DNA of 64,000 bases from the NCBI RefSeq assembly GCF_030010415.1, contig NZ_JASCSA010000003.1, one strand, 5' to 3'. Positions 34,839-42,880 of this stretch are shown in pieces (within the stretch, counting starts at the first letter, position 1; each line of letters opens with the position of its first letter). The position numbers and the translations under genes are program-made. Under the pieces are notes generated by a model that ran no database searches, was not told where the DNA came from, and saw only the letters and a program-made list of their open reading frames with translations. This DNA is from Cobetia amphilecti. Lineage in GTDB: Bacteria; Pseudomonadota; Gammaproteobacteria; Pseudomonadales; Halomonadaceae.

Positions 34839-36773
34839 CTAGTCCGCCGCCTTGAGCTGGGCTTCCATCTCTTCCAGCGCTTCCTGAGCCTCGAACCATT
34901 CGGCTTCGGCCTCATCGAGGCGACTCTTGATCTCGCCCTGGCTGGCTAGCAATTTGGTCAGCTCCGCCTTGCGGTCCGCCTCGTAGAGCGTGGCATCGCC
35001 CAGCGCTTCCTCGATCTTGTCCAGCTCGCCCTGCGCCTTGCTCATCTTCTGCTCGGCCTTGTCGCTGACCTTCTTGAGCGGACGCAGCTTCTCGCGCAGT
35101 TCAGCCGCCTGACGGCGCGCTTCCTTGCGGTCCGGCGTGCGCGTGCTGTCAGTCCCCGCATCGGCATCCTTCTGGGCGCGCGCTTCCCGCCGCTCGCCCT
35201 CGACGCGTGCCTTGAGCCAGGCACGGTAGTCATCCAGGTCACCATCGAAGGGCGTCACGCGACCATCGGCGATGCACCAGAATTCATCGACGCAGGCACG
35301 CAGCAGGTGGCGGTCGTGGGAGACCAGAATCACGGTGCCCTCGAAGGTCGCCAGTGCATCGGTGAGCGCCTCGCGCATGTCGAGGTCCAGGTGGTTGGTC
35401 GGCTCATCCAGCAGCAGCAGGTTGGGCTTCTGCCACGCGATCAGCGACAGCGCCAGACGCGCCTTCTCGCCACCGGAGAACGACTCCACCGTGGCGTAGA
35501 CCTCATCGCCGTGGAAGCCGAAGCTGCCGAGGAAGGTGCGGATCTCCAGCTCACCCGCCGACGGTGACAGGCGCAACACATGATTGAAGGGCGTCGAGGA
35601 CAGGTCGAGCCCGTCCACCTGGTGCTGGGCGAAGTAGCCGATGGCCAGATGCTCGCCGGCGGTCCGCTGGCCCTCGACCAGCGCAAGCTCGCCGGTGAGC
35701 GCCTTGATCAGCGTCGACTTGCCGGCGCCATTGGGGCCGAGCAGACCGATGCGCTGCCCCGGCAGCAGCGAGAAGCGCACCCCGGAGAGCTGCGGCGGCT
35801 GACCGGGATAGCCGATCACCGCGCGGTCCAGCCCCAGCAGCGGATGCGAGATCTTGTCGGAGCACGGGATGGTGAAGTGGAACGGGGAATCGGCCTTGAC
35901 CGCCGCCGTCTCTTCCATGCGCTCCAGCATCTTCATGCGGCTCTGGGCCTGACGCGCCTTGGTGGCCTTGGCCTTGAAGCGGCGCACGAAATCCTCGATC
36001 TCGGCACGCCGCGCCATGGTCTTCTCGTGCTCGACCTGCTCGCGCACCAGACGCTCGGAACGCGTGCGTTCGAAGCGGCTGTAGTTGCCCTTGTAGACCA
36101 CCAGCTTGCGGCGATCGAAGTGGATGATGTGATCACACACCGCATCGAGGAAGTCGCGGTCGTGGGAGATCAGCAACAACGCGCCGGGATAACGCGCCAG
36201 CCATTGCTCCAGCCACAGCAGCGCATCGAGATCCAGGTGGTTGGTCGGCTCATCCAGCAGCAGCAGGTCAGACGGCGTGAACAGGGTACGCGCCAGATTG
36301 GCACGCATGCGCCAGCCCCCCGAGAAGGCCGCCAGCGGCTGACTGAGCTGCGCCTGGCTGAAGCCGAGGCCGACCAGCAGCTGCTCGGCACGTGCCCGTG
36401 CGGTGTAGCCATCGAGGGTGTCGAAATGGGCGTGCAGCTCGGCCTGACGCTGGTGCTCGCCGCTCTCTTCGGCGGCCGCCAGGGCGCGCTCGGTCTCGCG
36501 CAGCGCGTGGTCCCCGTCCATGACGTAGTCGACGATCGGGCGCTCCAGCGCATCGATTTCCTGCGCCATGTGCGCGACACGCACGCCACCGGCCAGCGAT
36601 ACCGTGCCGCTGTCGGGCGTCAACTCGCCTAGGATCAGGCCGAACAGGCTCGACTTGCCGGCGCCGTTGGGGCCGACGATACCGGCCTTGTGACCGGCAT
36701 GCAGCGTCAGGTCCGCTTCGTCGATCAGCGGTGCTCCGCCGCGTTGCAGGGCGAGCTGGCGCAGTGCAATCAT
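34839..36773 (-). CDS. ABC-F family ATPase (YheS-like)
   Basis: Cytoplasmic ribosome-associated ATPase with two ABC domains and no membrane part. The 644-residue product has Walker A GPNGAGKSS (about 34-42) and GPNGAGKST (about 345), signatures SGGWRMR and SGGEKAR, Walker B LLLLDEPTNHLDL in both, and the inter-domain linker (about 240-300). A C-terminal coiled coil (about 560-640) matches YheS/Uup type tails. ABC-F proteins act at the ribosomal E site; the precise role of YheS is not settled. Immediately upstream of the pseudouridine synthase gene, probably co-transcribed. Confidence 0.93.
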   Translation of the reverse strand: MIALRQLALQRGGAPLIDEADLTLHAGHKAGIVGPNGAGKSSLFGLILGELTPDSGTVSLAGGVRVAHMAQEIDALERPIVDYVMDGDHALRETERALAAAEESGEHQRQAELHAHFDTLDGYTARARAEQLLVGLGFSQAQLSQPLAAFSGGWRMRANLARTLFTPSDLLLLDEPTNHLDLDALLWLEQWLARYPGALLLISHDRDFLDAVCDHIIHFDRRKLVVYKGNYSRFERTRSERLVREQVEHEKTMARRAEIEDFVRRFKAKATKARQAQSRMKMLERMEETAAVKADSPFHFTIPCSDKISHPLLGLDRAVIGYPGQPPQLSGVRFSLLPGQRIGLLGPNGAGKSTLIKALTGELALVEGQRTAGEHLAIGYFAQHQVDGLDLSSTPFNHVLRLSPSAGELEIRTFLGSFGFHGDEVYATVESFSGGEKARLALSLIAWQKPNLLLLDEPTNHLDLDMREALTDALATFEGTVILVSHDRHLLRACVDEFWCIADGRVTPFDGDLDDYRAWLKARVEGERREARAQKDADAGTDSTRTPDRKEARRQAAELREKLRPLKKVSDKAEQKMSKAQGELDKIEEALGDATLYEADRKAELTKLLASQGEIKSRLDEAEAEWFEAQEALEEMEAQLKAAD

Positions 36774-36869
36774 GACAACCTCGATCAGAAAATACGGGGG
36801 ACGTCGGGCTCCCGTTCACCGCCACCGACACGAGCGCTACGACTCAGCAAGCTGCTGGACGCGACTCGT

Positions 36870-36917
36870 GAAGAGACATCATCGGTGGCACATGAAGAGA
36901 CATCATCCGTGACACAC
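36870..36917. repeat. Two tandem 24-bp repeats upstream of the TIGR02444-like gene
   Basis: Copies at 36870-36893 and 36894-36917 differ at four positions and are followed by a further GAAGAG. The period is a multiple of three, and the repeats are in frame with the gene at 36933, encoding EETSSVAH and EETSSVTH if a GTG inside them were used as start. Confidence 0.8.
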
Positions 36918-36932
36918 GAAGAGGCCGACTTG

Positions 36933-37538
36933 ATGGGCGCATATTCTATCGGATTGTGGGACTACGCGCTGTCTCTGTATGCCCTGCCCGGCGAGGTCGG
37001 CTCTGCGGGCAACCCTCAGCCGACGCCGGACATGATGAGTACCTGCCTGCTGCTGCAGGACGAGGCGGGCCTCGATGTCTGCGAGCTGCTGTGGATTCAC
37101 TGGCTGTCCGCCCACGGCATCGCCCTGGCCGCCTCGCCCACTCGCCTGCTGGAAGACGTGCGCGACTGGCAGGGCTGGATGACCGGCATGCTGCGCGAGC
37201 GCCGCCGCCAGCTGAAGCAGGAACTGATGACGCTGCCCGCGACCCAGGACCCGGCCGCAGTGCAACGCCTGGAACGCCTCTATCAGCAGCTCAAGGCCTG
37301 CGAGCTTTCCGCCGAGCAGGAGACCCTCGCCCAGCTGGAAGAGCTGAGCCCTGCGCCGTCGTCAGCCGAAGGCGCGACCGGCCTGCGGGCGCCCTTCGCG
37401 CATGTCGCGGACCCGCTGCAGGCCTTTCAGCAATCGCTGGCCCTGCTGAGCGGCAAGACGACGCTCACCGTGGGGGACCACCCATCGGCACGTGCCCTGC
37501 GCCGCCTGGCACTGGCCCGCGTGCCCGCCGGCGCCTGA
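36933..37538 (+). CDS. TIGR02444 family protein (uncharacterised)
   Basis: The 201-residue product begins MGAYSIGLWDYALSLYAL and has LLLQDEAGLDVCELLWIHWL, the N-terminal pattern of the TIGR02444 family, which in Pseudomonas is also encoded next to a YheS-type ABC-F ATPase. The middle is a helical, charged region (RLERLYQQLKACELSAEQETLAQLEEL), and the end is variable. Predicted cytoplasmic. Function unknown. The ATG has GAAGAGG upstream; in-frame GTG codons inside the preceding repeats could give a slightly longer form. Divergent from the ABC-F gene. Confidence 0.85.
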   Translation: MGAYSIGLWDYALSLYALPGEVGSAGNPQPTPDMMSTCLLLQDEAGLDVCELLWIHWLSAHGIALAASPTRLLEDVRDWQGWMTGMLRERRRQLKQELMTLPATQDPAAVQRLERLYQQLKACELSAEQETLAQLEELSPAPSSAEGATGLRAPFAHVADPLQAFQQSLALLSGKTTLTVGDHPSARALRRLALARVPAGA

Positions 37539-37677
37539 CAACGCCAGCGAGATGCGGAACTTGTACGCGGCTGGTAGAGTCGGAGTAACACTAGTGCCCG
37601 AGGCAGGCCATGCCGCCTCGGTGCCAATTGCGTGTTTCGGGCCCGTCTCAGGCCCATTCCATCCTGAAGGAGTTTTC

Positions 37678-38385
37678 ATGAAACAGCTGGTCAGTGCCGT
37701 CGCGCTCGGCGCCCTCCTGGTCACCCCGTTCAGCTTTGCCGCCGATGACAGCCTCGCAGACGAGCAGGCACAGCTCAGCTATGGCATCGGTGCAACTCTG
37801 GGCAAGAGCCTTTCCCAGGACATCACCGATCTGGATCTCGACGCCTTCACTCAAGCCGTGCGTGATGTCTACGCCAAGGGCGACATGAAGATGAGCGACC
37901 AGGAAATCGCGGATTCGCTTTCCCGCTTCCAGCAGAAGAAGATGGAAGAGCAGAAGAAGATGGTCGAGCAGGAAGCGACCGACAACAAGGCAGAGGGTGA
38001 CAAGTTCCTCGCCGACAACGCCAAGAAGGACGGCGTGAAGACACTGGATTCCGGCCTGCAGTACAAGGTGCTGGAATCCGGTGACGGCGCGACCCCGTCC
38101 GCTAAAGATACCGTCAAGGTGAACTACGAAGGCAAGCTGCTGGACGGCACCGTCTTCGACAGCTCCTACCAGCGTGGCGAGCCGGTCAGCTTCAAGGTCA
38201 ACCAGGTCATCAAGGGCTGGCAGGAAGCACTGCAGGAAATGAGCGTCGGCGACACCTGGATGCTCTACGTCCCGGCCGAGCTTGCCTACGGCAAGGCTGG
38301 CACCGGCGGCCCGATCGGCCCGAACGAGACGCTGACCTTCAAGGTCGAGCTGCTCGACGTGACCAAGGCAGACGCCAAGCAGTAA
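37678..38385 (+). CDS. FKBP-type peptidyl-prolyl isomerase (FkpA/Mip-like)
   Basis: Periplasmic or outer-membrane-associated foldase. The 235-residue product starts at ATG 37678 (AAGGAG upstream) with a signal peptide ending FSFAADD. The N-terminal dimerisation domain (about 25-120) holds QLSYGIGATLGKSL and a long helix (SLSRFQQKKMEEQKKMVEQE). The FKBP domain (about 125-230) includes VKVNYEGKLLDGTVFDSSY, GWQEALQEM and VPAELAYGKAG, the usual isomerase residues. Monocistronic, with a strong terminator after it. Confidence 0.94.
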   Translation: MKQLVSAVALGALLVTPFSFAADDSLADEQAQLSYGIGATLGKSLSQDITDLDLDAFTQAVRDVYAKGDMKMSDQEIADSLSRFQQKKMEEQKKMVEQEATDNKAEGDKFLADNAKKDGVKTLDSGLQYKVLESGDGATPSAKDTVKVNYEGKLLDGTVFDSSYQRGEPVSFKVNQVIKGWQEALQEMSVGDTWMLYVPAELAYGKAGTGGPIGPNETLTFKVELLDVTKADAKQ

Positions 38386-38441
38386 TGGCGGCGTGAGCCT
38401 CCCCTGCAGGTAACCGGCAAGCACTGCTGCCGGTAGCAATG

Positions 38442-38468
38442 AAAGAGCCGCCCATCGGGCGGCTCTTT
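38442..38468. terminator. Terminator of the FKBP gene
   Basis: AAAGAGCCGCCC (38442-38453) and GGGCGGCTCTTT (38457-38468) form a 12-bp stem with a 3-nt loop. Confidence 0.88.
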
Positions 38469-38616
38469 GCGTTTCTGGCAAGGCTGGATGAGGGTCAGCG
38501 GCAAGCCCATCCAAGCGCATGCTGCGCACAGGACTACGGGGCATGCCACTACTACGGCAATGGCTGATGCCCGCTGATTCTCCCCTCCAGAAGGCCCGGT
38601 GCGGACGCCGCCAGCC

Positions 38617-38860
38617 TGTGGATAAATCTGTGGGGAAGCTATTGACCACAGGTTGACAACCGGCCCTTCTGGTGCCTGTCGCGGCAGTGATGCTGGTTGA
38701 ACGCAAAGCAACCACTGACTTGATATTTTTAGTCGATATCTCGTAACAGTTTGTTTTTACTAGCCTTTATAAATCAGCACTTGACGGCACTGCGTTGCGT
38801 GTTCGAGGCGTCATGATTATCCACAAAATTTTCCTCGAGCGCTTGCCAACTTGTGGACAA
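38617..38860. other. DnaA-box cluster in an AT-rich convergent intergenic region
   Basis: Within 244 bp lie two perfect DnaA boxes, TGTGGATAA at 38617-38625 and TTATCCACA at 38817-38825, and a near-perfect TGTGGACAA at 38852-38860. Related Dam-independent repeats (TGTGGGG, ACCACAGG) and an AT-rich core at about 38713-38780 (TTGATATTTTTAGTCGATAT and further T-runs) lie between them. The whole 38,386-38,923 interval has no gene and sits between convergent transcription units. It may be a replication-control locus (oriC-like or a DnaA-titration site); dnaA itself is not in the window. Confidence 0.45.
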
Positions 38861-38923
38861 TGTGTATTTCACCTCTGAGAAAGGCCTCAAGATGCGGCGC
38901 GATCAGCAGGTGCCACGCATGGC

Positions 38924-39640
38924 TCAATCAGCGGTCGCGCTCAGGACACGCGTCACGCCAGCGCGAACACCGGCCGGCCCCGGCGTGAATGGAATGCGAT
39001 CGTAGATGCGCCCCTGGGCAGAGACGAGATAGAGCGCGGCACCATGATCGATGGTGTAACCCAGCGCGGAGTCCTGCGCCTCGACACGCCGATAGCTGAC
39101 GCCATAGCGCCGCGCCACATCGGCGAGTGCCGCCTGACTGCCGGTGATGCCCTGAAAGCGCGGCCCGAAGTGCCCGGTGTATTCGGCCAGCCGGGCAGGG
39201 GTGTCGCGCTCGGGGTCCAGCGAGACCATCACCGGCACCACGCGCGCCGCCGCCTGGGGTGGCAGTTCAGACATCACCTGACGCAGCGCCGCCAGCGTCA
39301 TCGGACAGACATCCGGGCACTGGGTATAACCGAAGTAGAGCGCGACGACCGGCGTGGCCTGCGCGTCTGCGGCCTCGCCTATCGTGACCTCCGCGAGCGT
39401 GAAGTCACCCTGCTGTGATTCGAGCTGGATGGGGCCGCCCAGACTGGCCCAGGCCTGCATTCCCGCGACCGGCGCCAGATCCTGCTGCGCCTGCTGCCAG
39501 GCGACACCGGCACCGATCACGGCCGCCAGGCCGACGGCACCCAGCAGCCACCAGCGCCTGGCGACGCCCTTGTCCAGCTGATGGCTCTCTTGTTGGCGGG
39601 CGCCTGCTTGCCCGTCCTGTGACTTTCGCTCTGCGCCCAT
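38924..39640 (-). CDS. SCO1/SenC family copper chaperone
   Basis: Membrane-anchored thioredoxin-fold protein that helps build the CuA centre of cytochrome c oxidase. The 238-residue product has a cytoplasmic charged start, one membrane anchor (about 29-48, WWLLGAVGLAAVIGAGVAW) and a periplasmic domain with the copper-binding CPDVCP motif (about residue 108) and the conserved distal His in YTIDHGAALYLV. GGGAGG precedes the ATG. It is the first of two same-strand genes with the hypothetical membrane protein upstream of it. Confidence 0.93.
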   Translation of the reverse strand: MGAERKSQDGQAGARQQESHQLDKGVARRWWLLGAVGLAAVIGAGVAWQQAQQDLAPVAGMQAWASLGGPIQLESQQGDFTLAEVTIGEAADAQATPVVALYFGYTQCPDVCPMTLAALRQVMSELPPQAAARVVPVMVSLDPERDTPARLAEYTGHFGPRFQGITGSQAALADVARRYGVSYRRVEAQDSALGYTIDHGAALYLVSAQGRIYDRIPFTPGPAGVRAGVTRVLSATAD

Positions 39641-39704
39641 CCCTGCCTCCCGGTGCCTTCATGCCTGAAACGACGTCCCTGCCGGCCGGGCTCAGCGCCA
39701 GCGG

Positions 39705-40298
39705 CTAGCTGCCCTGATGCGTCGGGCGGGTATCACTGCGAAACAATTGATCGACCGAGCTTTCGAGCTGCTCCGCCGTGGTGGCCTGCGGGTGGCTATC
39801 GAAATCGAACCAGCTGCCCAGTCGGCCACGCTCGGTGGTCACGATCACCTGCGCGCGCCACGCCATGGTCGCGCTGCTGCAGAACCCCAGCTGCCCTTCC
39901 CCCTGCCAATGCTGGCGCTCGAGGCTCTGGGCATCGGTGGTGTTCAGCACGCTGCGCTTCACGCCCATGTCCATGTGGCGGCCGATGAAGTCCACCTCGA
40001 CCCCCTCCGGTGAGACGCCTTCCGTCATCACGCGAATGCCCAGCGGCGTCAGCGGACTGATATCGCCCTCCAGCGCCAGGGTAATACGCCCGAAGCGGCC
40101 CAGCTCGGCAGTGCAAGGGGCATGATTGAGCTCGCAGGACTGATTGGGCGCAAACCAGGTCACCTTGCCGTTGCTGCCGTCGCGTACCAGGTAATAGTCG
40201 ATCAGGTAGTACAGCGAGACCACGATGGTGATCAGCGTGACGATGATCAGCAGATTGAGCAGCCGCGGGCGGGCATTGTCTTCTTCTACGCGATACAT
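39705..40298 (-). CDS. Conserved hypothetical single-pass membrane protein next to SCO
   Basis: The 197-residue product has one membrane helix near the N-terminus (about 16-36, LLNLLIIVTLITIVVSLYYL) and a periplasmic domain with three cysteines (QSCELNHAPC near residues 55-64 and FCSS near 135). It contains ALEGDISPLTPLGIRVM, a beta-rich pattern. I do not recognise a named family with certainty. Upstream of and probably co-transcribed with the SCO gene, which suggests a role near oxidase copper assembly or redox; that is inference from context. Confidence 0.7.
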   Translation of the reverse strand: MYRVEEDNARPRLLNLLIIVTLITIVVSLYYLIDYYLVRDGSNGKVTWFAPNQSCELNHAPCTAELGRFGRITLALEGDISPLTPLGIRVMTEGVSPEGVEVDFIGRHMDMGVKRSVLNTTDAQSLERQHWQGEGQLGFCSSATMAWRAQVIVTTERGRLGSWFDFDSHPQATTAEQLESSVDQLFRSDTRPTHQGS

Positions 40299-40565
40299 GG
40301 CAGTTCCGGCAACGGTCCGGCAGCGCATCGACAGGCAAGGCGCCCCGAATGGGAAAGAAAGTGACGTGATGGGAATGGTCTGCGCTCAGCCACGACATGA
40401 CGGCAACGCGTGACCGGCGAACAAGACCTGAGTCCAAGTGCAGCGCTGAGCGAGTCATGACAAGCTTACCAGCCCGCCTCACCGCGGCAGCAGGCGAGAC
40501 ATCATGTCACGCGCACGCCACATCGCTCTCAAGGCATTCGCACTCAGCCCCGACAAGGAGTCAGC

Positions 40566-41495
40566 ATGGCAAGTGTACAGCAGGCGCTCGGCCCCCTCTT
40601 CCTGTTGATCCTCGCGGGGGCGCTACTCGGGTGGAAGCGCTTCCCCGGCGAAGGCTTCTGGAGCGAACTGGAACGCCTGATCTATTACGTGCTGTTCCCC
40701 GCCATGCTGGTGTCCACGCTGGCGTGCGCCGACATGGCCAGCGTGCCGGTCGTGGCGCTGGCCAGCGTGATGCTGGGCGCGATGCTGCTGTTCGCCGCCG
40801 CACTATGGCTGAGCTGGCGTCACGCGCCGGACTGGCTGAGCCGTCATATGGGCGACGCCGCCTCCTTTACCTCGCTCTTCCAGGGCAGCATCCGCTTCAA
40901 CAGCTACGTCGGTGTGGCCGGGGCAGCAGCGCTGCATGGCAGTGCCGGGGCGACCGTCGCGGCCGTAGCGCTGGCGCTGATGGTGCCCGCCGCCAACCTG
41001 CTGTGCGTGATGGCCTTCATCGGGGCAGGCACTCTGGGCGAAGGCGGCCTGCTGCGCTCGCTCAAGGCGCTGACCCGCAATCCGCTGGTGCTGGCGTGTC
41101 TGGCCGGCACGGCGCTCAACCTGAGCGGCATCGGCTTGCCGGGCTGGAGTGGTGACGCCATCAGCCTGCTGGGGCGCGCCGCCTTGCCGCTCGGCCTGGT
41201 CGCGGTGGGCGTGGCGCTGCGCCCGCGTGTGCTGGTGAGCAGTGGCAGCGTGGCGTGGCTGGCGAGCCTGCTGAAGCTGCTGGCGATGCCGGCACTGGTG
41301 GTCGTGCTCTGCCGGTGGTTCGGCCTTGAGGGAGTGGCGCGCGATGTGGCGATTCTGTTCGCGGCGCTGCCCACCGCGACCTCCGCCTATATTCTGGCCC
41401 GCCAGCTGGGCGGCAATGCCGAGCTGATGGCGGCGTTGATCACCGCCCAGACGCTACTGGCGATGCTGACCCTGCCCCTGTGGCTGGCGACCTGA
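40566..41495 (+). CDS. AEC family transporter
   Basis: Inner-membrane carrier of the auxin efflux carrier family. The 309-residue product starts at an ATG with AAGGAG upstream and has about ten hydrophobic helices in two inverted halves. Family stretches: FLLILAGALLGWKR, LIYYVLFPAMLVSTL, NSYVGVAGAAALHG, NPLVLACLAGTALNLSG and FAALPTATSAYILARQLGG near the end. Substrates of bacterial members include malate and other organic acids or small solutes; not assignable here. Confidence 0.9.
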   Translation: MASVQQALGPLFLLILAGALLGWKRFPGEGFWSELERLIYYVLFPAMLVSTLACADMASVPVVALASVMLGAMLLFAAALWLSWRHAPDWLSRHMGDAASFTSLFQGSIRFNSYVGVAGAAALHGSAGATVAAVALALMVPAANLLCVMAFIGAGTLGEGGLLRSLKALTRNPLVLACLAGTALNLSGIGLPGWSGDAISLLGRAALPLGLVAVGVALRPRVLVSSGSVAWLASLLKLLAMPALVVVLCRWFGLEGVARDVAILFAALPTATSAYILARQLGGNAELMAALITAQTLLAMLTLPLWLAT

Positions 41496-41587
41496 TCTCT
41501 TGTCGACCTGAGCTCCTGTCGAGCTGTCGAGCTGACGACCGCATATCCGAACGCGACGTGAGAGCTCGCAGCGTGCGTAGCGCACAA

Positions 41588-41716
41588 CAAAAAGGGCATC
41601 CCCAGATGAGGATGCCCAAGACCGTGACTAGCTTGATGAGGAGAAACACCGTAGCGGGGGCCTGACTCCGCCGCTACGGCTGGGCTTGCGCCCTGCGATG
41701 TCTGCCCGGACACCGC
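41588..41716 (-). ncRNA. Candidate Fur-regulated small RNA (RyhB/PrrF-like in layout)
   Basis: On the minus strand a sigma70-type promoter (-35 TTGCAA, 17-bp spacer, -10 TATCTT) overlaps a strong Fur box. About 125-130 bases further a textbook terminator follows: GGGCATCC/GGATGCCC stem with 8-nt loop and a TTTTT tract (41593-41589). Between them are a small GGGC-GCAA-GCCC stem (41682-41693), a perfect 9-bp stem CCGTAGCGG/CCGCTACGG (41649-41657 with 41671-41679), then an apparently unpaired stretch containing TTTCTCCTC (41646-41638 on the minus strand), complementary to purine-rich Shine-Dalgarno sequences. No frame within it has a ribosome site. Exact ends, expression and targets are inference. 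Confidence 0.65.
41589..41617 (-). terminator. Terminator of the small RNA candidate
   Basis: GGGCATCC and GGATGCCC arms (41617-41610 and 41601-41594 read on the minus strand), an 8-nt loop, then five T residues. Confidence 0.88.
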
Positions 41717-41722
41717 ACAGAC

Positions 41723-41751
41723 AAGATAATCATTCTCATTTGCTTTTGCAA
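41723..41751 (-). promoter_or_regulatory. Promoter with overlapping Fur box
   Basis: The Fur box GCAAATGAGAATGATTATC (minus strand, 41743-41725) matches 15 of 19 positions of GATAATGATAATCATTATC. It covers the spacer and part of the -10 of a promoter with -35 TTGCAA (41751-41746) and -10 TATCTT (41728-41723), exactly 17 bp apart. Binding of Fe-Fur here should block transcription. The only downstream unit on this strand is the small RNA candidate. Confidence 0.75.
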
Positions 41752-41773
41752 GGCAAATGCGAAGAATTTCTAT

Positions 41774-42691
41774 TTAAGCTTTATCTTGTGCATCCTCGAG
41801 CGAGAACACCCTCAACTCCGCATGCAGCTCGACCTCCAACGCCGTCATGGCTTCCGCACGCGCCAGGCCATCACGCTCGGCGCGATACAGATGCGGGGTC
41901 ATGGTCAGCAGGTCCCGAATCTGCTCATTGCTGGTCAATGACAGCCCCGCATGCAGATGCTCGACCTCGCCGCTGATGGTGAAGCCAGCAGACTCGGCAG
42001 CGCTCAGTCCGGCCTCGCCACGCGCGGGCTTCAGCTCGCGGTAGAGAATCTTGCGCAACGCCAGCAGATGCTCGGCCCCCGCTTCCAGCAGCACGACGTG
42101 GCCACCGGGCTTGAGGACACGCGCGAATTCCTGCCAGACAGGGAAGCCGAAGGCGCAGATGACGACATCCACACACGCATCCTCCAGCGGCAGAGCGGCG
42201 TTGGTGCCCACCAGCCAGGCGGCATCACGTGACTGCTTCGCCGCGGCCAGCACCGCGTGCTTGGAGATATCCAGCCCCGCCGCCGTCAGCGAGAGATTCT
42301 GCTCACCGGCAGCGCACGCCAGCTGACGCAGATAGAAGCCTTCGCCGCAGCCGGCATCCAGCACGGCCAGCGGCGCCTGAGTCGACTGGGCCGCTGCCAA
42401 TGCCAGCACACGACTGGCCAAGGCTGATGCAAGAGGCTGATAGCCGCCCAACGCGAACAGACGCTGGCGGGCACTGACCATCGCCTTGCTGTCGCCGGGG
42501 TCCAGGCTGCGCTTGCGCTGCACCGGCAGCAGATTGACATGCCCCTGGCGTGCGATATCGAAGCGATGCCCGTCGGCACAGCACCAGCTCTGGCCGTCAC
42601 GCACCAGCGGCTGGGCATCCAGCGGACAGGTCAGGGCCGTCAGCGGGGTCATGGTCGGGCGATCAGCCGAATCGGCGGTAAGCGTCGTCAT
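41774..42691 (-). CDS. rlmA: 23S rRNA (guanine-N1)-methyltransferase RlmA
   Basis: SAM-dependent methylation of G745 in 23S rRNA. The 305-residue product is taken from ATG 42691; a longer frame upstream is cysteine-rich but unconserved. It begins with the family's zinc-finger region (CPLDAQPLVRDGQSWCCADG, residues about 22-41) and HVNLLPVQRKRSLDPGDSKAMVSAR, characteristic of RrmA/RlmA. The SAM site AVLDAGCGEGFYLRQL follows at about 115. No SD is clear. The Fur-controlled small RNA lies just downstream on the same strand. Confidence 0.9.
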   Translation of the reverse strand: MTTLTADSADRPTMTPLTALTCPLDAQPLVRDGQSWCCADGHRFDIARQGHVNLLPVQRKRSLDPGDSKAMVSARQRLFALGGYQPLASALASRVLALAAAQSTQAPLAVLDAGCGEGFYLRQLACAAGEQNLSLTAAGLDISKHAVLAAAKQSRDAAWLVGTNAALPLEDACVDVVICAFGFPVWQEFARVLKPGGHVVLLEAGAEHLLALRKILYRELKPARGEAGLSAAESAGFTISGEVEHLHAGLSLTSNEQIRDLLTMTPHLYRAERDGLARAEAMTALEVELHAELRVFSLEDAQDKA

Positions 42692-42880
42692 GGTCAGCAA
42701 CTCTCGGGACGAGGAAAGAAAGGGACAGCAAACACAGCAAGCGGCACAGACCGCCACGCAGGCAAATGGCCTTGGCACGCAGAACCGCGCCATGGCGATG
42801 GGCCTCACACGCAAGCGGCCACCCGAAGGCGGCCGCGATGCAGCGTCATGAAGACGCCGCCACTGCGCACGAGGCGCTGA

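Noticed and set aside
41440..41649. 69-residue minus-strand frame starting MFLLIKLVTVLG
   Set aside because: GTG start without ribosome site; it runs through a strong terminator hairpin and T-tract, which fits a small RNA better than a gene.
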